DNA of 64,000 nucleotides, from assembly GCA_905116865.2 (NCBI GenBank), contig CAJHNH020008531.1, forward strand, positions 278,501 to 342,500, read 5' to 3'. The notes beneath the pieces were generated by a model that did no database searches, had not been told where the DNA came from, and was given only the letters and a program-made list of their open reading frames with translations. This document shows positions 1 to 11,414 of this stretch, one piece after another. The DNA is from Candidula unifasciata. Lineage: Eukaryota; Mollusca; Gastropoda; Stylommatophora; Geomitridae. The translations under genes and the position numbers were made by a program. Each line of letters begins with the position of its first letter. Position 1 is the stretch's first letter.

Positions 1-1390
1 AGCATATCAGAGTGGGTTACTGGAACTGTCATAGTGCAAAGCAGAGAGGACCTGTACTGGAGAGACTGATTTATGACTTTGATATCATCATGCTGCAGGA
101 ATTAAACACAGATGGATATGAGTGTCCTGGATACATTAGTTACATAAATCCTACTGGACTGGAAAGACTTGGACAATGTCTGCTGGTGAAACATGTTTTG
201 AAGCATGGGGTTCTTGACCTGGGCCGGTGAAATCATAGTACACTAGAGGTTCAGAATTACAGAAAGTGCGAAAAGCATCTCACAGGTAACAAGAGGATGT
301 AGAGAGGCTAAAAAGTTTTAGAAAAGAAAAAGTAGAAGATTTCAAGCGTTGTGCTGCAGATGCAAAAAAGGCTAAATGGGTAAATTTCATGAGCGACACT
401 GGAGGTGATATATCACTGGGTAGGTTTTGGAGACTTCACCGACGCAAAGGAAGGATCGACCAATTATAACAGATATACACTGATAATGATATACCAATGA
501 CAACAGACAAGGACAAAGGGGAATCATTTTTGAAGAGATTTATAGCCCAAACTGATCATAATGAGAGGGAGCTTAAATATTCATTAAGAGATAATCTGTA
601 TAATACACACACACACACAAAATTATAATTATTTTGAGGATATTATAAGGGTAGAGGATATATGTTCTTGCATATAGGCAGGGGAAAGATAGGCGACGGA
701 TAGCTCACGAGCCACCGGCAACTGTAGACAAAGTGACTAGTGTGCAGAAATGGGTGCTGTGATCAATTCAGAAAAGGTAGCTGTTTTGAAGTGCTCTATG
801 GACAATAGAACTGTAAAAGCTAATGTCGCTTGGTGCAACAAAGCCTGGCATATGATATCACAACGCCTAGTTTGAGAGTTGAGGCGGAGGCAGTCGTTGC
901 TGCCTTCCGCTAGCTTGAGAATCAGCTGTACACACATGTCATCATTGTAACTGACTCACAGAGCATGCTGAGAAGGGTATGCTCGGTGCAGAGTGGCAAG
1001 CATCACTTCAGAGGTCCAGGGTAGTTAGCATCCTTTGGATATTTTCTTCAGCTAATGCGGGTGTGTTAGGGAATGAGCAGGCGGATAGACTAGCCGGTTC
1101 TGCACCATCTGATGGTGAACTGATGTATGACAAGCTAAATGTTGTGAGGGCCGTTTCGGAACGAGTAAACAGTGCCGAGAAACAAATAGGTCATTGCGGT
1201 CTGAGGAGTATGGCACTGCGAGGAGTTACAATGGGATCTGGCCGACGCTCGGCACTTAGAGGAAAGGCGAGACGGATATACAATCAGACAGATACAGGTA
1301 CCATCGGAATTTTAACTTGTTGCTTGCTGCTGAAGATGGGGACGGGGCGCTTATGGGAGGGGCCCGAGTGCTGTGATGTCGATTTTTAAT
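1..1390 (+). mobile_element. LINE-A copy 1, internally deleted (EN start to RNase H end)
   Basis: The left edge of the window cuts this non-LTR retrotransposon copy. Positions 12-230 encode the start of an APE-type endonuclease (GYWNCHSAKQRGPVLERL, QELNTDGYECPGY). Positions 330-470 encode the post-endonuclease linker FKRCAADAKKAKW. Near 660 the sequence jumps to the RT palm end (YRQGK). Near 830 it jumps again into RNase H, with GNEQADRLAGSA at 1060-1100. The ending GAGTGCTGTGATGTCGATTTT near 1365-1387 matches the 3' ends of the other LINE-A copies. Most of RT is missing, so this is a dead internal-deletion derivative. Comparison partner: LINE-A copy 2 at 7378-10885. Confidence 0.8.
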
Positions 1391-1867
1391 TTTACAATCA
1401 ACATTTTTTGAAGTCACAGTTGTCAAAGAATCACAGAAGAAGCACTAAATAAAACAAATGGACTAAAAACCGTAGAGAGAAACTCCAGGAAAAACGTTTA
1501 TGAGAGAATATGTAGTTTAAAATATAATTTTTTAATATAGACAAAAGTGGCTGTTTATCCATCTTACAAATAGTTGAGGGGGAAAAGAGTCTAATAGGAC
1601 CTGACACATCAGGTTCTGTCATGTATAATACAGAACGGTACACTGCTTTAGCTAGCGGAGAAGGTAACACAAGTTGGAAATGAATTAACGTTCAGTAGCA
1701 ATGACATCTTTCATCTGAATTTGGCCAAAAAAATAATTATGGAAGAAATGTAAATATGAAAACAATTGATTATGCTCGATGATTAAAAAAAAATTTTAAA
1801 ATTATAAGATTTCATAGACATAAAAATGCTGAGCAATCACGACCTTAATTCTTGTAGTTTCTCATAA
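1391..1867. other. unassigned AT-rich stretch
   Basis: No reading frame, repeat or family I can name. It separates the LINE-A 3' end from the start of LINE-C. Short A-runs near 1790 are the only notable feature. Confidence 0.5.
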
Positions 1868-1954
1868 AAGTAGGGTACACTAGTCTATGGAAATATCAAG
1901 AACCTTCTTCTTCTTTTGTCAAAATCTGCTGCTGCCGCTAGGCGTCGCAGTCTA

Positions 1955-3810
1955 TCAGATGATCGGCAACCCAGCCAGGGCGCGCTCAGTCGCTTCATAT
2001 GCCGTGATGTTATGAAGTTTCAAGTTGTCCGTGACTCCTTCAATCCATCTTCTTCTTGGTCTTCCCCTGCCACTTCGTGTTTCGATTTTCATGTTGTATG
2101 TTCTTGATGCTGGCATCGTTGGTTCCATTCTCATTAGGTGACCAAACCATTTCATTCTTTGCTTCTCAATAAATTTAACGATGGGTATGGTTCCAATAGT
2201 TCTTGTAATCACATCGTTTCTCACTCGATCTCTTCTGGTTTTATTCGCAGCCATTCTCAAACATCTCATTTCACAGGTGGTTAGTGTTCTCTCGTGTTCT
2301 TTTGTTAATGTCCAAGTCTGACATTGATAACCTAATGTCGGTATAAAGATTGTATTTATAATTTGTCTTTTTATCTCAGCTGGGACAGCAGGGTGTTTTA
2401 AAATTGGGGCAAGCTGGTATGCGACATTGTTGGCTTGTTGGATTCTTGCTTCGATCTCTCTCTCTCTTTTTTACCATTGAATGTAAAGATACTTCCCAAG
2501 TATTTAAATTCTTGCACTTGTTTTAGGCTTTGATCTAGAATCTTTATGTCGATGGTCTGTTGCTCTCTACTTATGCACATGACTTCTGTCTTTTCAGTAT
2601 TGATCTTCATATGATGCTTGAGGCAACTGTCGTGTAGTAGGTTTATGTGGTCTTGCAGCTGTTTACTATCACTGTGATATAGGCATTGAACGTCGGCAAA
2701 GAGCAGCTCATTGAAGTCCTCCTGTTTATCGACATCTGTTGGTGTTTTGTCTATTTTATTTGTATTGTCCATAAATATTATGAAAAGTAAAGGTGATAAT
2801 ACACAACCTTGTCTTACTCCTGATGTTACTGGGAACCAGTCTGTGATGCCAGCTCTTGTTCTAATGGCGCTTTCACTTTGTCTATAAATAGCCCTAACAC
2901 AATCTAAAATTGTTCCATTTATACAATCGTTTTCAAGAACTTTCCATAATAAATTTCTGTTTACTCTATCGAAGGCTTTTTCTTGATCTATGAAAGCGAT
3001 GTTCATTTGATGTCTGTGTTCTATTGTCTTTTCGCTAACTTGTCTTAAAGCAAATATAGCGTCAGTACACCCTCTTCCTTTCCTAAATCCGACCTGTGAT
3101 GGGCTCAGGATCGGTTTTACAACGGATCTAATTCGTTGTTCCAGAATTTTGGCAAACATTTTTCCTTCGCGGCTTAGAAGGGAGATGCCTCTGTAATTGT
3201 TACAATCTTGCTTATTGCCCTTTCTTTTCCAAATTGGGACTATAAGGGCTCTTTGTCAGTCTATTGGTACAGTTCTTTCATTCCAGGCTTTCCTAAATAT
3301 GTGGAGTAGCCAGGTGACTCCAAATTCTCCACAAGCCTGAATTGCCTCGGCTGATATTCCATCAACACCTGATGCCTTATTTTTGGGACTGCATCTGATT
3401 GCTTCTCTGACTTCTTGTTCGATTATTGTAGGCTGTTCCTCGTTTGTATATCTGGGTGTGAATGGTACTGTTTCCTCATTTCCTGTTACATTCAGAAGAG
3501 TCTGAAAGTATTCTTTCCACCTTTCTCTGATCTTGCCCTCCTCATGTATGGGTTTGCCTTGACTATCATTGACATATTCAGATGGCTGGAATGGTTCATC
3601 TCTAGTTCTCATTTTTGCAATGGTTTTGTAAAACTGTCTACTAGATTTAGCACAGATTTTGGTAAGATTTTCCCCATACATGATCCAGGATGTTTCCTTG
3701 GATTGTTTAATTTCTCTTGCAGATTGTCGCCTGGCAATTCTGTACTTGATATAATCGTCATCTGAGCGGGATCTTAGCCATTTCTTGTATTGCTCCTTTT
3801 TACATTTCAC
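1955..3810 (-). pseudogene. LINE-B reverse transcriptase, broken
   Basis: Open stretches 3256-3810, 2398-3159 and 1955-2269 give an RT: KNKASGVDGISAEAIQ at the start, VGFRKGRGCTDAIF, FIDQEKAFDRVN (catalytic Asp), VRQGCVLSPLLF, then LLFADVQCLY where the palm normally reads ADD. The second catalytic Asp is changed to Val. The C-terminal part has WFGHLMRMEPTMPASRTYNM and GRGRPRRRW. A CT-rich run near 2460 disrupts the frame. Dead copy. Confidence 0.82.
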
Positions 3811-4029
3811 TGCTTGTTTTACGTTATCATTCCACCATGCTGTTTTTTCCTGAACGTTCCTCCTGTGTATCTAATACCACAGAGTGTTGTTAGGCAGTTC
3901 AGAAGAGTGTTCTTAAATTTTTGCCACGCAGCTTCCACATTGTCACTTGATGTTATTAGCTCAGCCATCTTCGCCGTCATTTCTGCCTGTACTTTTGCTT
4001 GGTTGTCTAGATTGCTTAGGTGTCTTATG

Positions 4030-4800
4030 TCAATCCTTGAGGTACGTACTGATGTTTTTTTTTTTTTTTTTTTTTTGGTTAATTGTTGCTTCGCTTAGAT
4101 ATACGATCAGCGGTCGATGGTCTGTTTTTAAAGAGATGTTAGGAATTACTCTTGCGTCTTCTACTAAGCTTCTTCTCTTTTGTCGATTTAGTATGTAGTC
4201 CAACTGTACGGCCTGGTCTGGGTTGCTCCATTTATGCCAGGTGTTTATTTGGCTTTGTCGATGCTGATAGAAACTATTGGTGACATAAAGGCCATGCTCT
4301 GCACAAAGTTCTAAAATACGCTGCCCGTTGTAATTGCAGACTTTGCTGTTGTCTGAGTGTGGCCCGATATATTCCTCCCACGGTGTTCGCCTCTGCCCTA
4401 TATGCCCATTTAGGTCACCTATTACCATAAGATCATCATTTGCATGTATCTGACTGATGACATCCGACACTGAGTCAAAGAAGTTATCTTTCTCTTCCAA
4501 GGTGTAGCCATCATTGGTGGGTGCGTATACCTGCACAATGCTTGTATTTCTTGTTTTCCCGTAGAGTTGCAATACTATAATCCTTTTAGATACATATTCT
4601 ATATTCTTTACATGTGAGTCGCTCTCTGCTCTTTCTTAACGCCGCTCCAAAATATGACATAGTTGTTATGAATTTCTTTTGTTATGTTGCCTCTTTTCCT
4701 ACAATCTGATATTCCCATTATATCGATCTTATGTTTCATCATGAATTCTACTATTTCTGGTTCTTTATTTGTGAGACCACAAACATTCCATGTTCCGATT
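4030..4800 (-). pseudogene. LINE-B APE-type endonuclease
   Basis: The reverse strand shows the domain in order: an N-terminal GTWNV-like start near 4790 (interrupted by stops), VQVYAPTNDGYTLEEKDNFF, the catalytic VIGDLNGHIGQR near 4420, NTWHKWSNPDQAVQLDYIL near 4220, and the terminal KTDHRPLIVYLSE with the catalytic Asp-His near 4105. The stretch 4030-4572 is open. It would nick target DNA to prime reverse transcription. The 5' quarter is out of frame, so it is broken. Confidence 0.82.
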
Positions 4801-5841
4801 TTTGTCGCTTGGCAAGTTTGTTTACAATGAGTGAAAGATGGCTGACCTGTTCTCGAGCCCTACGTTTGATGGATTTTCTAATCTCATATATTGTTTCTAG
4901 AGCAGATTTTTGTGAACTCTTAAATCCACTGCCGATTTGCTGGACCTGACACAGATTCATCCTTTAGAGAACACTGGAAAACACGTAAATCATATCGAGA
5001 ACCCTGAAAATTTACACATTCGTTGAATAACACACACTGTTTACGTTCGCCATCTTGGAGAGAAGAACCAGATTGATTATATTTTAATACAACAAAAATG
5101 GAGGACATGTATAACATCTGCAAAAACACTTCCTGGAGCTGACTGTGACACTGATCACAAACTTTTTGTTGCAGAGTTTAAAATAAAACTGAAACAAAAA
5201 GTGTTGAAAAAGGCTAAGCCAAAACGTTTTGATTCGAGTAATTTGCCAAATGATTACAGCATTGAGATAGAAAACAATTTTGAGGCGCTAATGGCAGTGC
5301 AGGAGGATATGACACCTGATGAGTTGGCTGATGAAACAAGAAACATCATCATCACAATAGCTTACGACATGATACATATAAATGACACAAGAAACAGATT
5401 TACATTATAGAAAATTTTTTCAAGCTGATAGAAGAAAGAAAAAGTTTAAAGCAAGTAGGGACGGCAAAAAAAAAAAAAAAAAAAAAAATAGCCATGCATA
5501 TAGGAACTACACGAAAGAAATCAGACGAGCTATCAGAGGAGATAAAAACAGTTCATTATAAATACCTGTAATAGAATTGAACAACTCCAGATGCAAGGAA
5601 GAGACAGAGACATGTTTAAAGAAATTCAGACCTTCTTTACATGTAATAAGTGATAAAAACGATAACACACTAACAGAAACCAAAGACATATTAGAAAGAT
5701 GGAAAGAATACTGTAGAGACATGTATGAGGATCTGACAAGCAATTCAAAAACAACTTGTTAAAGTTATGAAAAAGAACCAGAGCCGTTACTGGATGAGAT
5801 CCGATCAGAAATACACAGCCTGAAGAAAGGAAAGTCACCAG

Positions 5842-6967
5842 GTTGCGACGAAATACCAGCAGAGCTAATCAGGCAGGAGGAGAGGCCTGCGTCCGAATCT
5901 ACCATGCACTGTGCTCGAAGATCTGGAACAGTGGCATTTGGCCTAAAGCGTGGAAAAGAACAGTCTATATCCCTCTCCAAAAGAAAGGAAATCTAAAACT
6001 ATGCTCCAACTACCGTTCCATCGCATTAATAAGTCATGCTAGCAAAATCCTTTTACGAATTATCATGAAAAGGATTAAAAGGAAATTACAATATGAGCTA
6101 GATGAAGCACAAGCGGGTTTCAGACAGGGTAGAGGAACTAGGTATCACATCTTCAATATAAGAATAATTTTCGAAAAATGCAGAGAATACAACACAGATC
6201 TCCATGCTTGTTTTATTGATTATAGCAAGGCATTTGATTGTGTCCAACACCACAAACTGTGGACTTTTATGAAAAGTATGGGGTTTCCAGCGCAATTAGT
6301 ACATTTAATTGAAAATCTTTATCATGAACAACAAGCAGCCATCAGAGCAGCTGGTGAAACATCTGATTGGTTAGAGTTGCAAAAGGGGGTGAGACAGGGG
6401 TGCATGCTCTCACCATACCCATTCAATATATAGGCAGAAAATATAATGAAAAATATCAAAAATGACCAGACTTGTGACAGTTATGATCCGCTCAAAATTG
6501 GTGGCAACCCTAATCCGGAACTTTGCTACGCAGATGACACAGTCCTCCTTTCGAACAGCGTAAAGGGAATAGAAAATTTAATAGTGTCTGTCCAAAAGCA
6601 CAGTGAAGATCAAAATCTGTTCTTGAATTTAAAGAAAACGAAAATAATGTCCACAGATAAAACTGGCTGTCACCCAAAAATGACAATAAATGATAAAGAA
6701 ATAAAAAATGTCACAAACTTTGAATATCTAGGCTCTATAATAAACAACAATGGAGACTGTTAGACAGAAATTAAAAGGAGGATGGCCATAGCAATGCAAA
6801 GATTGAACAGCCTCAAAAGTATATGGTTAAGCACCAGCAAGGAGACAAAAATTAGAATTTTAAGAGCATGCATGAAAGCTGTGGCTACACACGGATGTGA
6901 GTCGTGGACTATCTCTCAGTCCTTAAAAAAAGAGTATAGGGGCTTTTGTTCTGAAATTCAAAGATGA
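5842..6967 (+). pseudogene. LINE-C reverse transcriptase, broken
   Basis: Three adjacent open stretches (5843-6433, 6446-6763, 6782-6967) together cover RT fingers to thumb. The TAG at 6430-6432 falls just after SPYPFNI and the TAG at 6761-6763 just after NNNGDC. At both places the frame continues correctly after the stop, so these are point-mutation stops. The palm CYADD is intact. It would have copied element RNA at a nicked target site; it is dead now. Confidence 0.8.
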
Positions 6968-7377
6968 TGAAAAATACTGACATCTGAAAAGATCTGAACA
7001 TCAAGGAAGACTGGCTAATAAACAGCGTCCTTTCTCGAATATATGAAATATTTTGGTCATATCAAGCAACACTACGGATTGGAAACAATTATAGCAGAAG
7101 GCATGATAAAAGGATGGAGAGGCAGGGGCCGACGACACGAAGATGGGCACTTGATATAAATGACTCCTTGAGTGTGAAAGTGCAACAGGCGGGAGAACTG
7201 GCAAGAGACCGAGTTTCTTTCAGGTAAATTGTGATGAGAGCGCTGTTCTGCAAAGGACCTGCTACACGATGATGATGATGTTTCTATGTACACATTCATT
7301 TGCTTTTTTACATTAATAAAAAAAAAAACGTTATGGTCAGTTCTTCTTTATTCCAATGATTTGATTTGATCTGATTC

Positions 7378-10300
7378 AAGAACCGACATCACAGCACTTG
7401 GGGCATTCCCATAAGCGCTCTGTCCCCATCTTCGGCAGCCAGCAAAGAGTTCCGATACTAATGGTGCCAGTAGCATTCTGGTTAAATGTCCGTCTTGCCT
7501 TTCATCTGAGCCTCGAGCATCTTCCAGAACCTCTCGTCACCCCCCGCTGCATCAATCTCACCAGTCTGTGGTGATCTATCTGCTCCTCCGAACTGTACAC
7601 TCTCTCCCACAAGGCAGTAATCACGTCTGCCTTATTATGTGTCAGTATTGCACCAAGTTGTGCAGAGCCAGCCAGTCTGTCCGCCTGTTCATTTTCCAAC
7701 ATATAGGCGTCCCCGGTGAAAAAATACAGACAATACTCCTCACCCGTGACGTCTGCAGCGAAGCATGCCACTCTGCACGAAGCATACCTGTTCTGATCTT
7801 CCTCAGCATGCTTTCTGAATCAGTTACAATCACGATGTGTGTGTGTGTGTCGTGTTCTCTAGCCAGCGAAAAGCTACAGTGACCGTCTCCACCTCCATTC
7901 TTAAGCTGGATGTTGTTGTATCATATGCTAGGCTCTCCTGCACCAAACGTCGACCATTAACTTTTGCTAAGAAGCCCCAAGCACTTCTTTTGCCTCTTGA
8001 CACTAAACCGTCTGTGTAAATGATGAAATCCTCCTAGCGAGCATTTTCCTGAATTAATTGCCCAATTTCCACCTCTATGGAACCTGCTGGCCAGTCTCTG
8101 CATTTCCGGCTTATGACTCTACACAAGTCTGACTGCTCAGGCAGCACTCTGACCCACTCTTCTCCTCGCCTAATGTTCTCAAGGATGCACACCTGTCTAA
8201 TTGTGTCTTCTGCCTGAGGCATCCATGACCTCCCTCTTATCCGCCGCTGACCCTTAACTGCACCCAGAGCTTCATGCAGAGGGTGGTCTGTGTCTGCAGC
8301 TACCTGAGATATGACTTCGCCAGCAGCACCTTGTGCCTAACTGGAACCGTCGGCAAACCAAGGATGTATCGCATACACACCACTGGGGTGTCTCTGGTGC
8401 AACCCAGAATGACCCGCATAGCTGCGATCTGTATGCACTCTAGCTTGTCCATCTGACTCTTTGAGACGGTAAGCAGTCCCAGGCCATAATCAACCAATGA
8501 CAGGATCAGGTGCTGATATAGTGTGAAAAGCATTCTTTGCTCTATGTCAATTGCAGATATAGTCTTAAGTGCACTAAGTCCTTTTTGGCATCTCATCACA
8601 ACACTCTCCATATGGTCCTTAAATGACAGGCTCCTGTCAAATGTAATTCCCAGATACTTCAGTTTGCTCTCTATGTTAACGTTTCTACCATCTATCGTGA
8701 GACTTGGAACATTAGTTTTATCGATTCTGTTGTCCAGAGAACATCAAAAAACAGACGCCTTTTCCGGGTGGACGACTATCATCATTTCTGTACACCACTC
8801 AGTCACTTTGTCTACTGTCGCTTGTAGCTGTTTGTTCCCTCTCTTCCCCTGCCTATATGGAAGTAAATCATCCGCAAAAGTCAGTTTCCTTCCAACTCCT
8901 TGTGCTTCTAGGCTTGCAATCTTGCTCGTATACACGTTAAAGATAAAGAGCACAGGCCAGATGGCGGATGCCTGTGGCAGTCCTGGGGCCAAAGTGCATG
9001 GTTCTGAGGTCCATGAGCCCAGTCGGAGAGCAACCCGACGTGAATAAGGACAACTGCAACCCAATTTACCCGCCATGGACTGACCTCCTTCTCCCTCAGT
9101 GCAGTCATTAGAATGTCGTATATCACTCTTTTATAAGCATCCTCGAGATCCAGTCCTACCGCCATAGTTTCCTGTCTGTTCTGGAACCCTTCAAAGACAT
9201 CTAAAGCAAAAGTGGCCGCATTTGCCCAAGTGTCCTTTCCTGGCCTGTAGCTTCCCAGACCTCTTAGGAGAAGCTTCCCCCTTTCCAAAAAATCTTGCAG
9301 CTTTACAGCAGCTATCTTCTCCAAGACCTTGCCAAATGTGTTTTGTAAGGGGCGGATTCTAAAGCCACTGAGCTTAGAATGATCTTCAAGAGGTTTTGGT
9401 AGTGGGATTAGATAGCTGTGCATCCAGTCCTGCGGTACTGATGCTGACTTAATGCTCTGGTTAAAACAGTCGGCCATCTCTGCCAGGTCTACATCGCCCA
9501 AAGCCTTCATGTGATCATACCTAACTCCATTAGGCACTGCTGCAGTGTCTTTTGCTTTTTTCAAAATGTGTTTGATATCTTCCACTCTTATCATGTCTTC
9601 ATAATGCATATTCTTCAGGGTGCCAGCTAAATCCTTTCTAACTGCATCCCTGATGTCTACATCATTATGATCTGTCTGAGCTATAAACCTATGGAGCCTC
9701 CCCTTTCTCCTTGTCTGTTTTCATACGCACACCATTGTCTCTACAAATTGTTTTGACTGTAAGAGGCCGATCTTTTCTTTGCATATGCCTTTGCAGTTTC
9801 CAGAAGTTCCACAGTGTTTTATTGCCTACCATATGATTCACAAACGTTTCCCACTTTGCTCTTTTGGCCTCTGCAGCACAGCGCTTGAAAACCTCCACCT
9901 TATCTTTTTTCACATTCACTGCGGCTCTCTTTGCCTTCCATGATTGTTTTCCCTCTGGAGTCCACCATGGGGGCTGTAGAAAATTAGTTCTGGCAGTTCT
10001 GTTGCATGCTCCCTGTCTGAGGCGTCCAAGTAGGTTGTTGGTCCACTTATACCGGAAGGACTGGCGTGCTCTCCAAACATTAACCTTACTGAGTTTAGAA
10101 ATCAAGACTGAACATGGTAGGGATCACTCCTATGGTCATTCAGGACTGTCCATTTAACATCTAAAACCGACGACTGGGAGACAAATGTCAAGTCAATGGC
10201 TGTGTCTGCATCTCCAGGCCTCATTGCCATTCTAGTCGGCCTTCCATCATTGATGCAGCGCATATCAGAGTCAACCATGGCCTCTGCAAGAGCGATTCCC

Positions 10301-10885
10301 TGTGGGTTTTCTCCACCGCTGTCCCATTCTCTGTTCCTCGCGATGAAATTTCCACATATGAGTAACCTATCACTTGGTAACTCCTCCAATTCCTTGAGCC
10401 AGCCCCATTGTTTACTTCTGACAAAACAGTCTACCTTACCATATATATTTATGAGGTTCCAACTTAAGCCACCAATCTCCACCTGTATCCATTGAACCTC
10501 TCTTCCACTGTTGTTCTACTGACTCAAGACAAGCACCACATGCTTCACTCCCTCCTTCACCACCAGACCTTGTCCATGTCTCTCCTGTCCAACAGGGTTT
10601 ATATAACTGACATACCCAGGGCAATGATACATGTCTGTATTTAGCTCCTGGATCATGATGACATCAAAATCAAAAATCAACCTCTCCAGTACAGGACCTC
10701 TCTGGCTAGCACTCCGACAGTTCCAGTATCCTACTCTTACATGATTAAAGCTCAATCTCTTGGCTTTTCGTCTGGTTCTCCTAGCACCTGCCCTCCTATT
10801 TCTATGTCTTCTTCTCTCCTCATTCCCTCGTCGTCTCCTCCTCACTTCCTGTTCACTAACTGCTGAATAATGTGTCAAGCGCAGA
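7378..10885 (-). mobile_element. LINE-A copy 2, most complete (EN-RT-RNase H)
   Basis: Runs right to left. An Arg-rich stretch (10740-10860) precedes the endonuclease start RVGYWNCRSASQRGPVLERL. Then MAMRPGDADTAIDLTFVSQS (about 10170), the linker QPPWWTPEGKQSW (about 9950), RT from 9609 down to 8744 with the palm FADDLLPYRQGK, the thumb (8300-8611: LVDYGLGLLTVSKSQMDKLE) and RNase H (IIYTDGLV near 8025, ENEQADRLAGSA near 7690). The 3' end CTGTGATGTCGGTTC is followed by an AATAAA-containing tail. Size about 3.5 kb. The EN-RT-RNase H order is that of I/R1/Jockey-group LINEs; the exact clade is not decided here. Confidence 0.87.
7385..10878 (-). pseudogene. LINE-A endonuclease/RT/RNase H polyprotein, frameshifted
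   Basis: The coding region is spread over several frames: 10516-10878 and 10102-10482 (endonuclease), 9689-10105 (linker), 8908-9609 and 8744-9076 (RT), 8300-8611 (thumb), 8034-8222 and 7502-7833 (RNase H). Each join needs a one- or two-base shift, so the copy is inactive, but few residues are lost. It serves as the reference for all other LINE-A fragments in the window. The N-terminal Arg-rich block (RRRRRGNEERRRHRNRRAG) is likely a nucleic-acid-binding segment; that role is inference. Confidence 0.82.
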
Positions 10886-10888
10886 GCA

Positions 10889-11031
10889 CCCCGAAGTGAA
10901 GTGAGTTATCAGTGAAGTGAAGAAGGAAATAATTAAAGAGATTATTAATAATATATTTATAGCGCCCCGAAGTGAAGTGAGTTATCAGTGAAGTGAAGAA
11001 GGAAATAATTAAAGAGATTAATAATAATATT
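10889..11031. repeat. two tandem copies of a 76-bp unit
   Basis: CCCCGAAGTGAAGTGAG starts at 10889 and again at 10965, each followed by the same about 66 bases ending in ATTAATAATA-like sequence. Only the second copy leads into the NRF-6 fragment; the related piece at 38853 has a single copy of the end of the unit. The duplication therefore happened at this site. Confidence 0.85.
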
Positions 11032-11410
11032 GGGGCAGAGAGGACGGATCTGCGGGTGACGACAGTTAACTGAACAACTCCGCATGAGTATACTGAGTGT
11101 GAATGTTCTTACATGGACAAAGGACAGCAGAAGAAGAAACAAGGAGTTAAAAGCAATATTGCATTTTCCTGTCTAACTGTTCTCTGTCTTCAGTTTCTTA
11201 TTGAGGAAGATCTTCTCCAGGCCGATCTAGTGATATTCAAAAGCCAAAATCAGGATGAAGGCAGTCATGTTAGTTAGGACTACGATTTCACACAATGTGA
11301 CAACAATACTGGCATCTTTGACGTAGTAGAGCCACCTCCGATCTCGTAGTGTATGTACAGAAGGTACAACAAACGACCACCAGGGCAAGATGCTGTTGAT
11401 GAAGTCTCTG
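10960..11410 (-). pseudogene. NRF-6-like acyltransferase C-terminal fragment, copy 1
   Basis: On the reverse strand 11409 to 11173 is one frame: RDFINSILPWWSFVV, then YYVKDASIVVTLCEIVVLTN, TAFILILAFEY, one internal stop, IGLEKIFLNKKLK and a normal stop. The pattern (L)SW.PFV..., a membrane helix and LAFE.P.IGLEK is the C-terminal end of nose-resistant-to-fluoxetine-6 proteins. These are multi-pass membrane acyltransferases of the acyltransferase-3 family, and no exact function is claimed here. The helices that normally follow PFV (RLTY..YL.HP) are missing. Sequence below 11173 is the 3' UTR and is shared with copy 2 at 38850-39440. Confidence 0.7.
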
Positions 11411-11414
11411 CTAC

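Larger units (their letters stand above)
1905..5063 (-). mobile_element. LINE-B, nearly full length, with target-site duplication
   Basis: The element runs right to left. The 5' end near 5063 starts CCAAGATGGCG (reverse strand) and the 3' end has an (AAG)n-type tail next to 1905. The 7-base AAGAACC occurs at 1898-1904 and 5064-5070, directly flanking both ends. Removing 1905-5070 restores the LINE-C frame VYGNIK/NQIDYI, which proves the insertion point. It encodes an APE-type endonuclease (about 4030-4800) and an RT (about 1945-3810) separated by frameshifts. It is a 3.2-kb EN-RT element without RNase H. LINE-D (31486-33790) has the same 5' start and similar protein. Confidence 0.88.
1868..7320 (+). 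mobile_element. LINE-C copy 1, split by LINE-B
   Basis: A 5'-truncated LINE with endonuclease end, RT and 3' tail. Its first about 37 bases (1868-1904) encode TLVYGNIK; after the LINE-B insertion the frame resumes at 5068-5071 with NQIDYILIQQ, the C-terminal endonuclease motif. RT follows: LQKKGNLKLCSNYRSIAL and AGFRQGRGT (5980-6140), FIDYSKAFD (about 6210-6240), VRQGCMLSP (about 6391-6416), and CYADDTVLL near 6525, then the C-terminal RACMKAVATHGCESWT (6864-6914). Stops and frameshifts near 5410, 5760, 6432 and 6763 break it. It ends with GATGATGATG and a poly-A near 7270-7328. A second shorter copy lies at 15060-15775. Confidence 0.85.
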
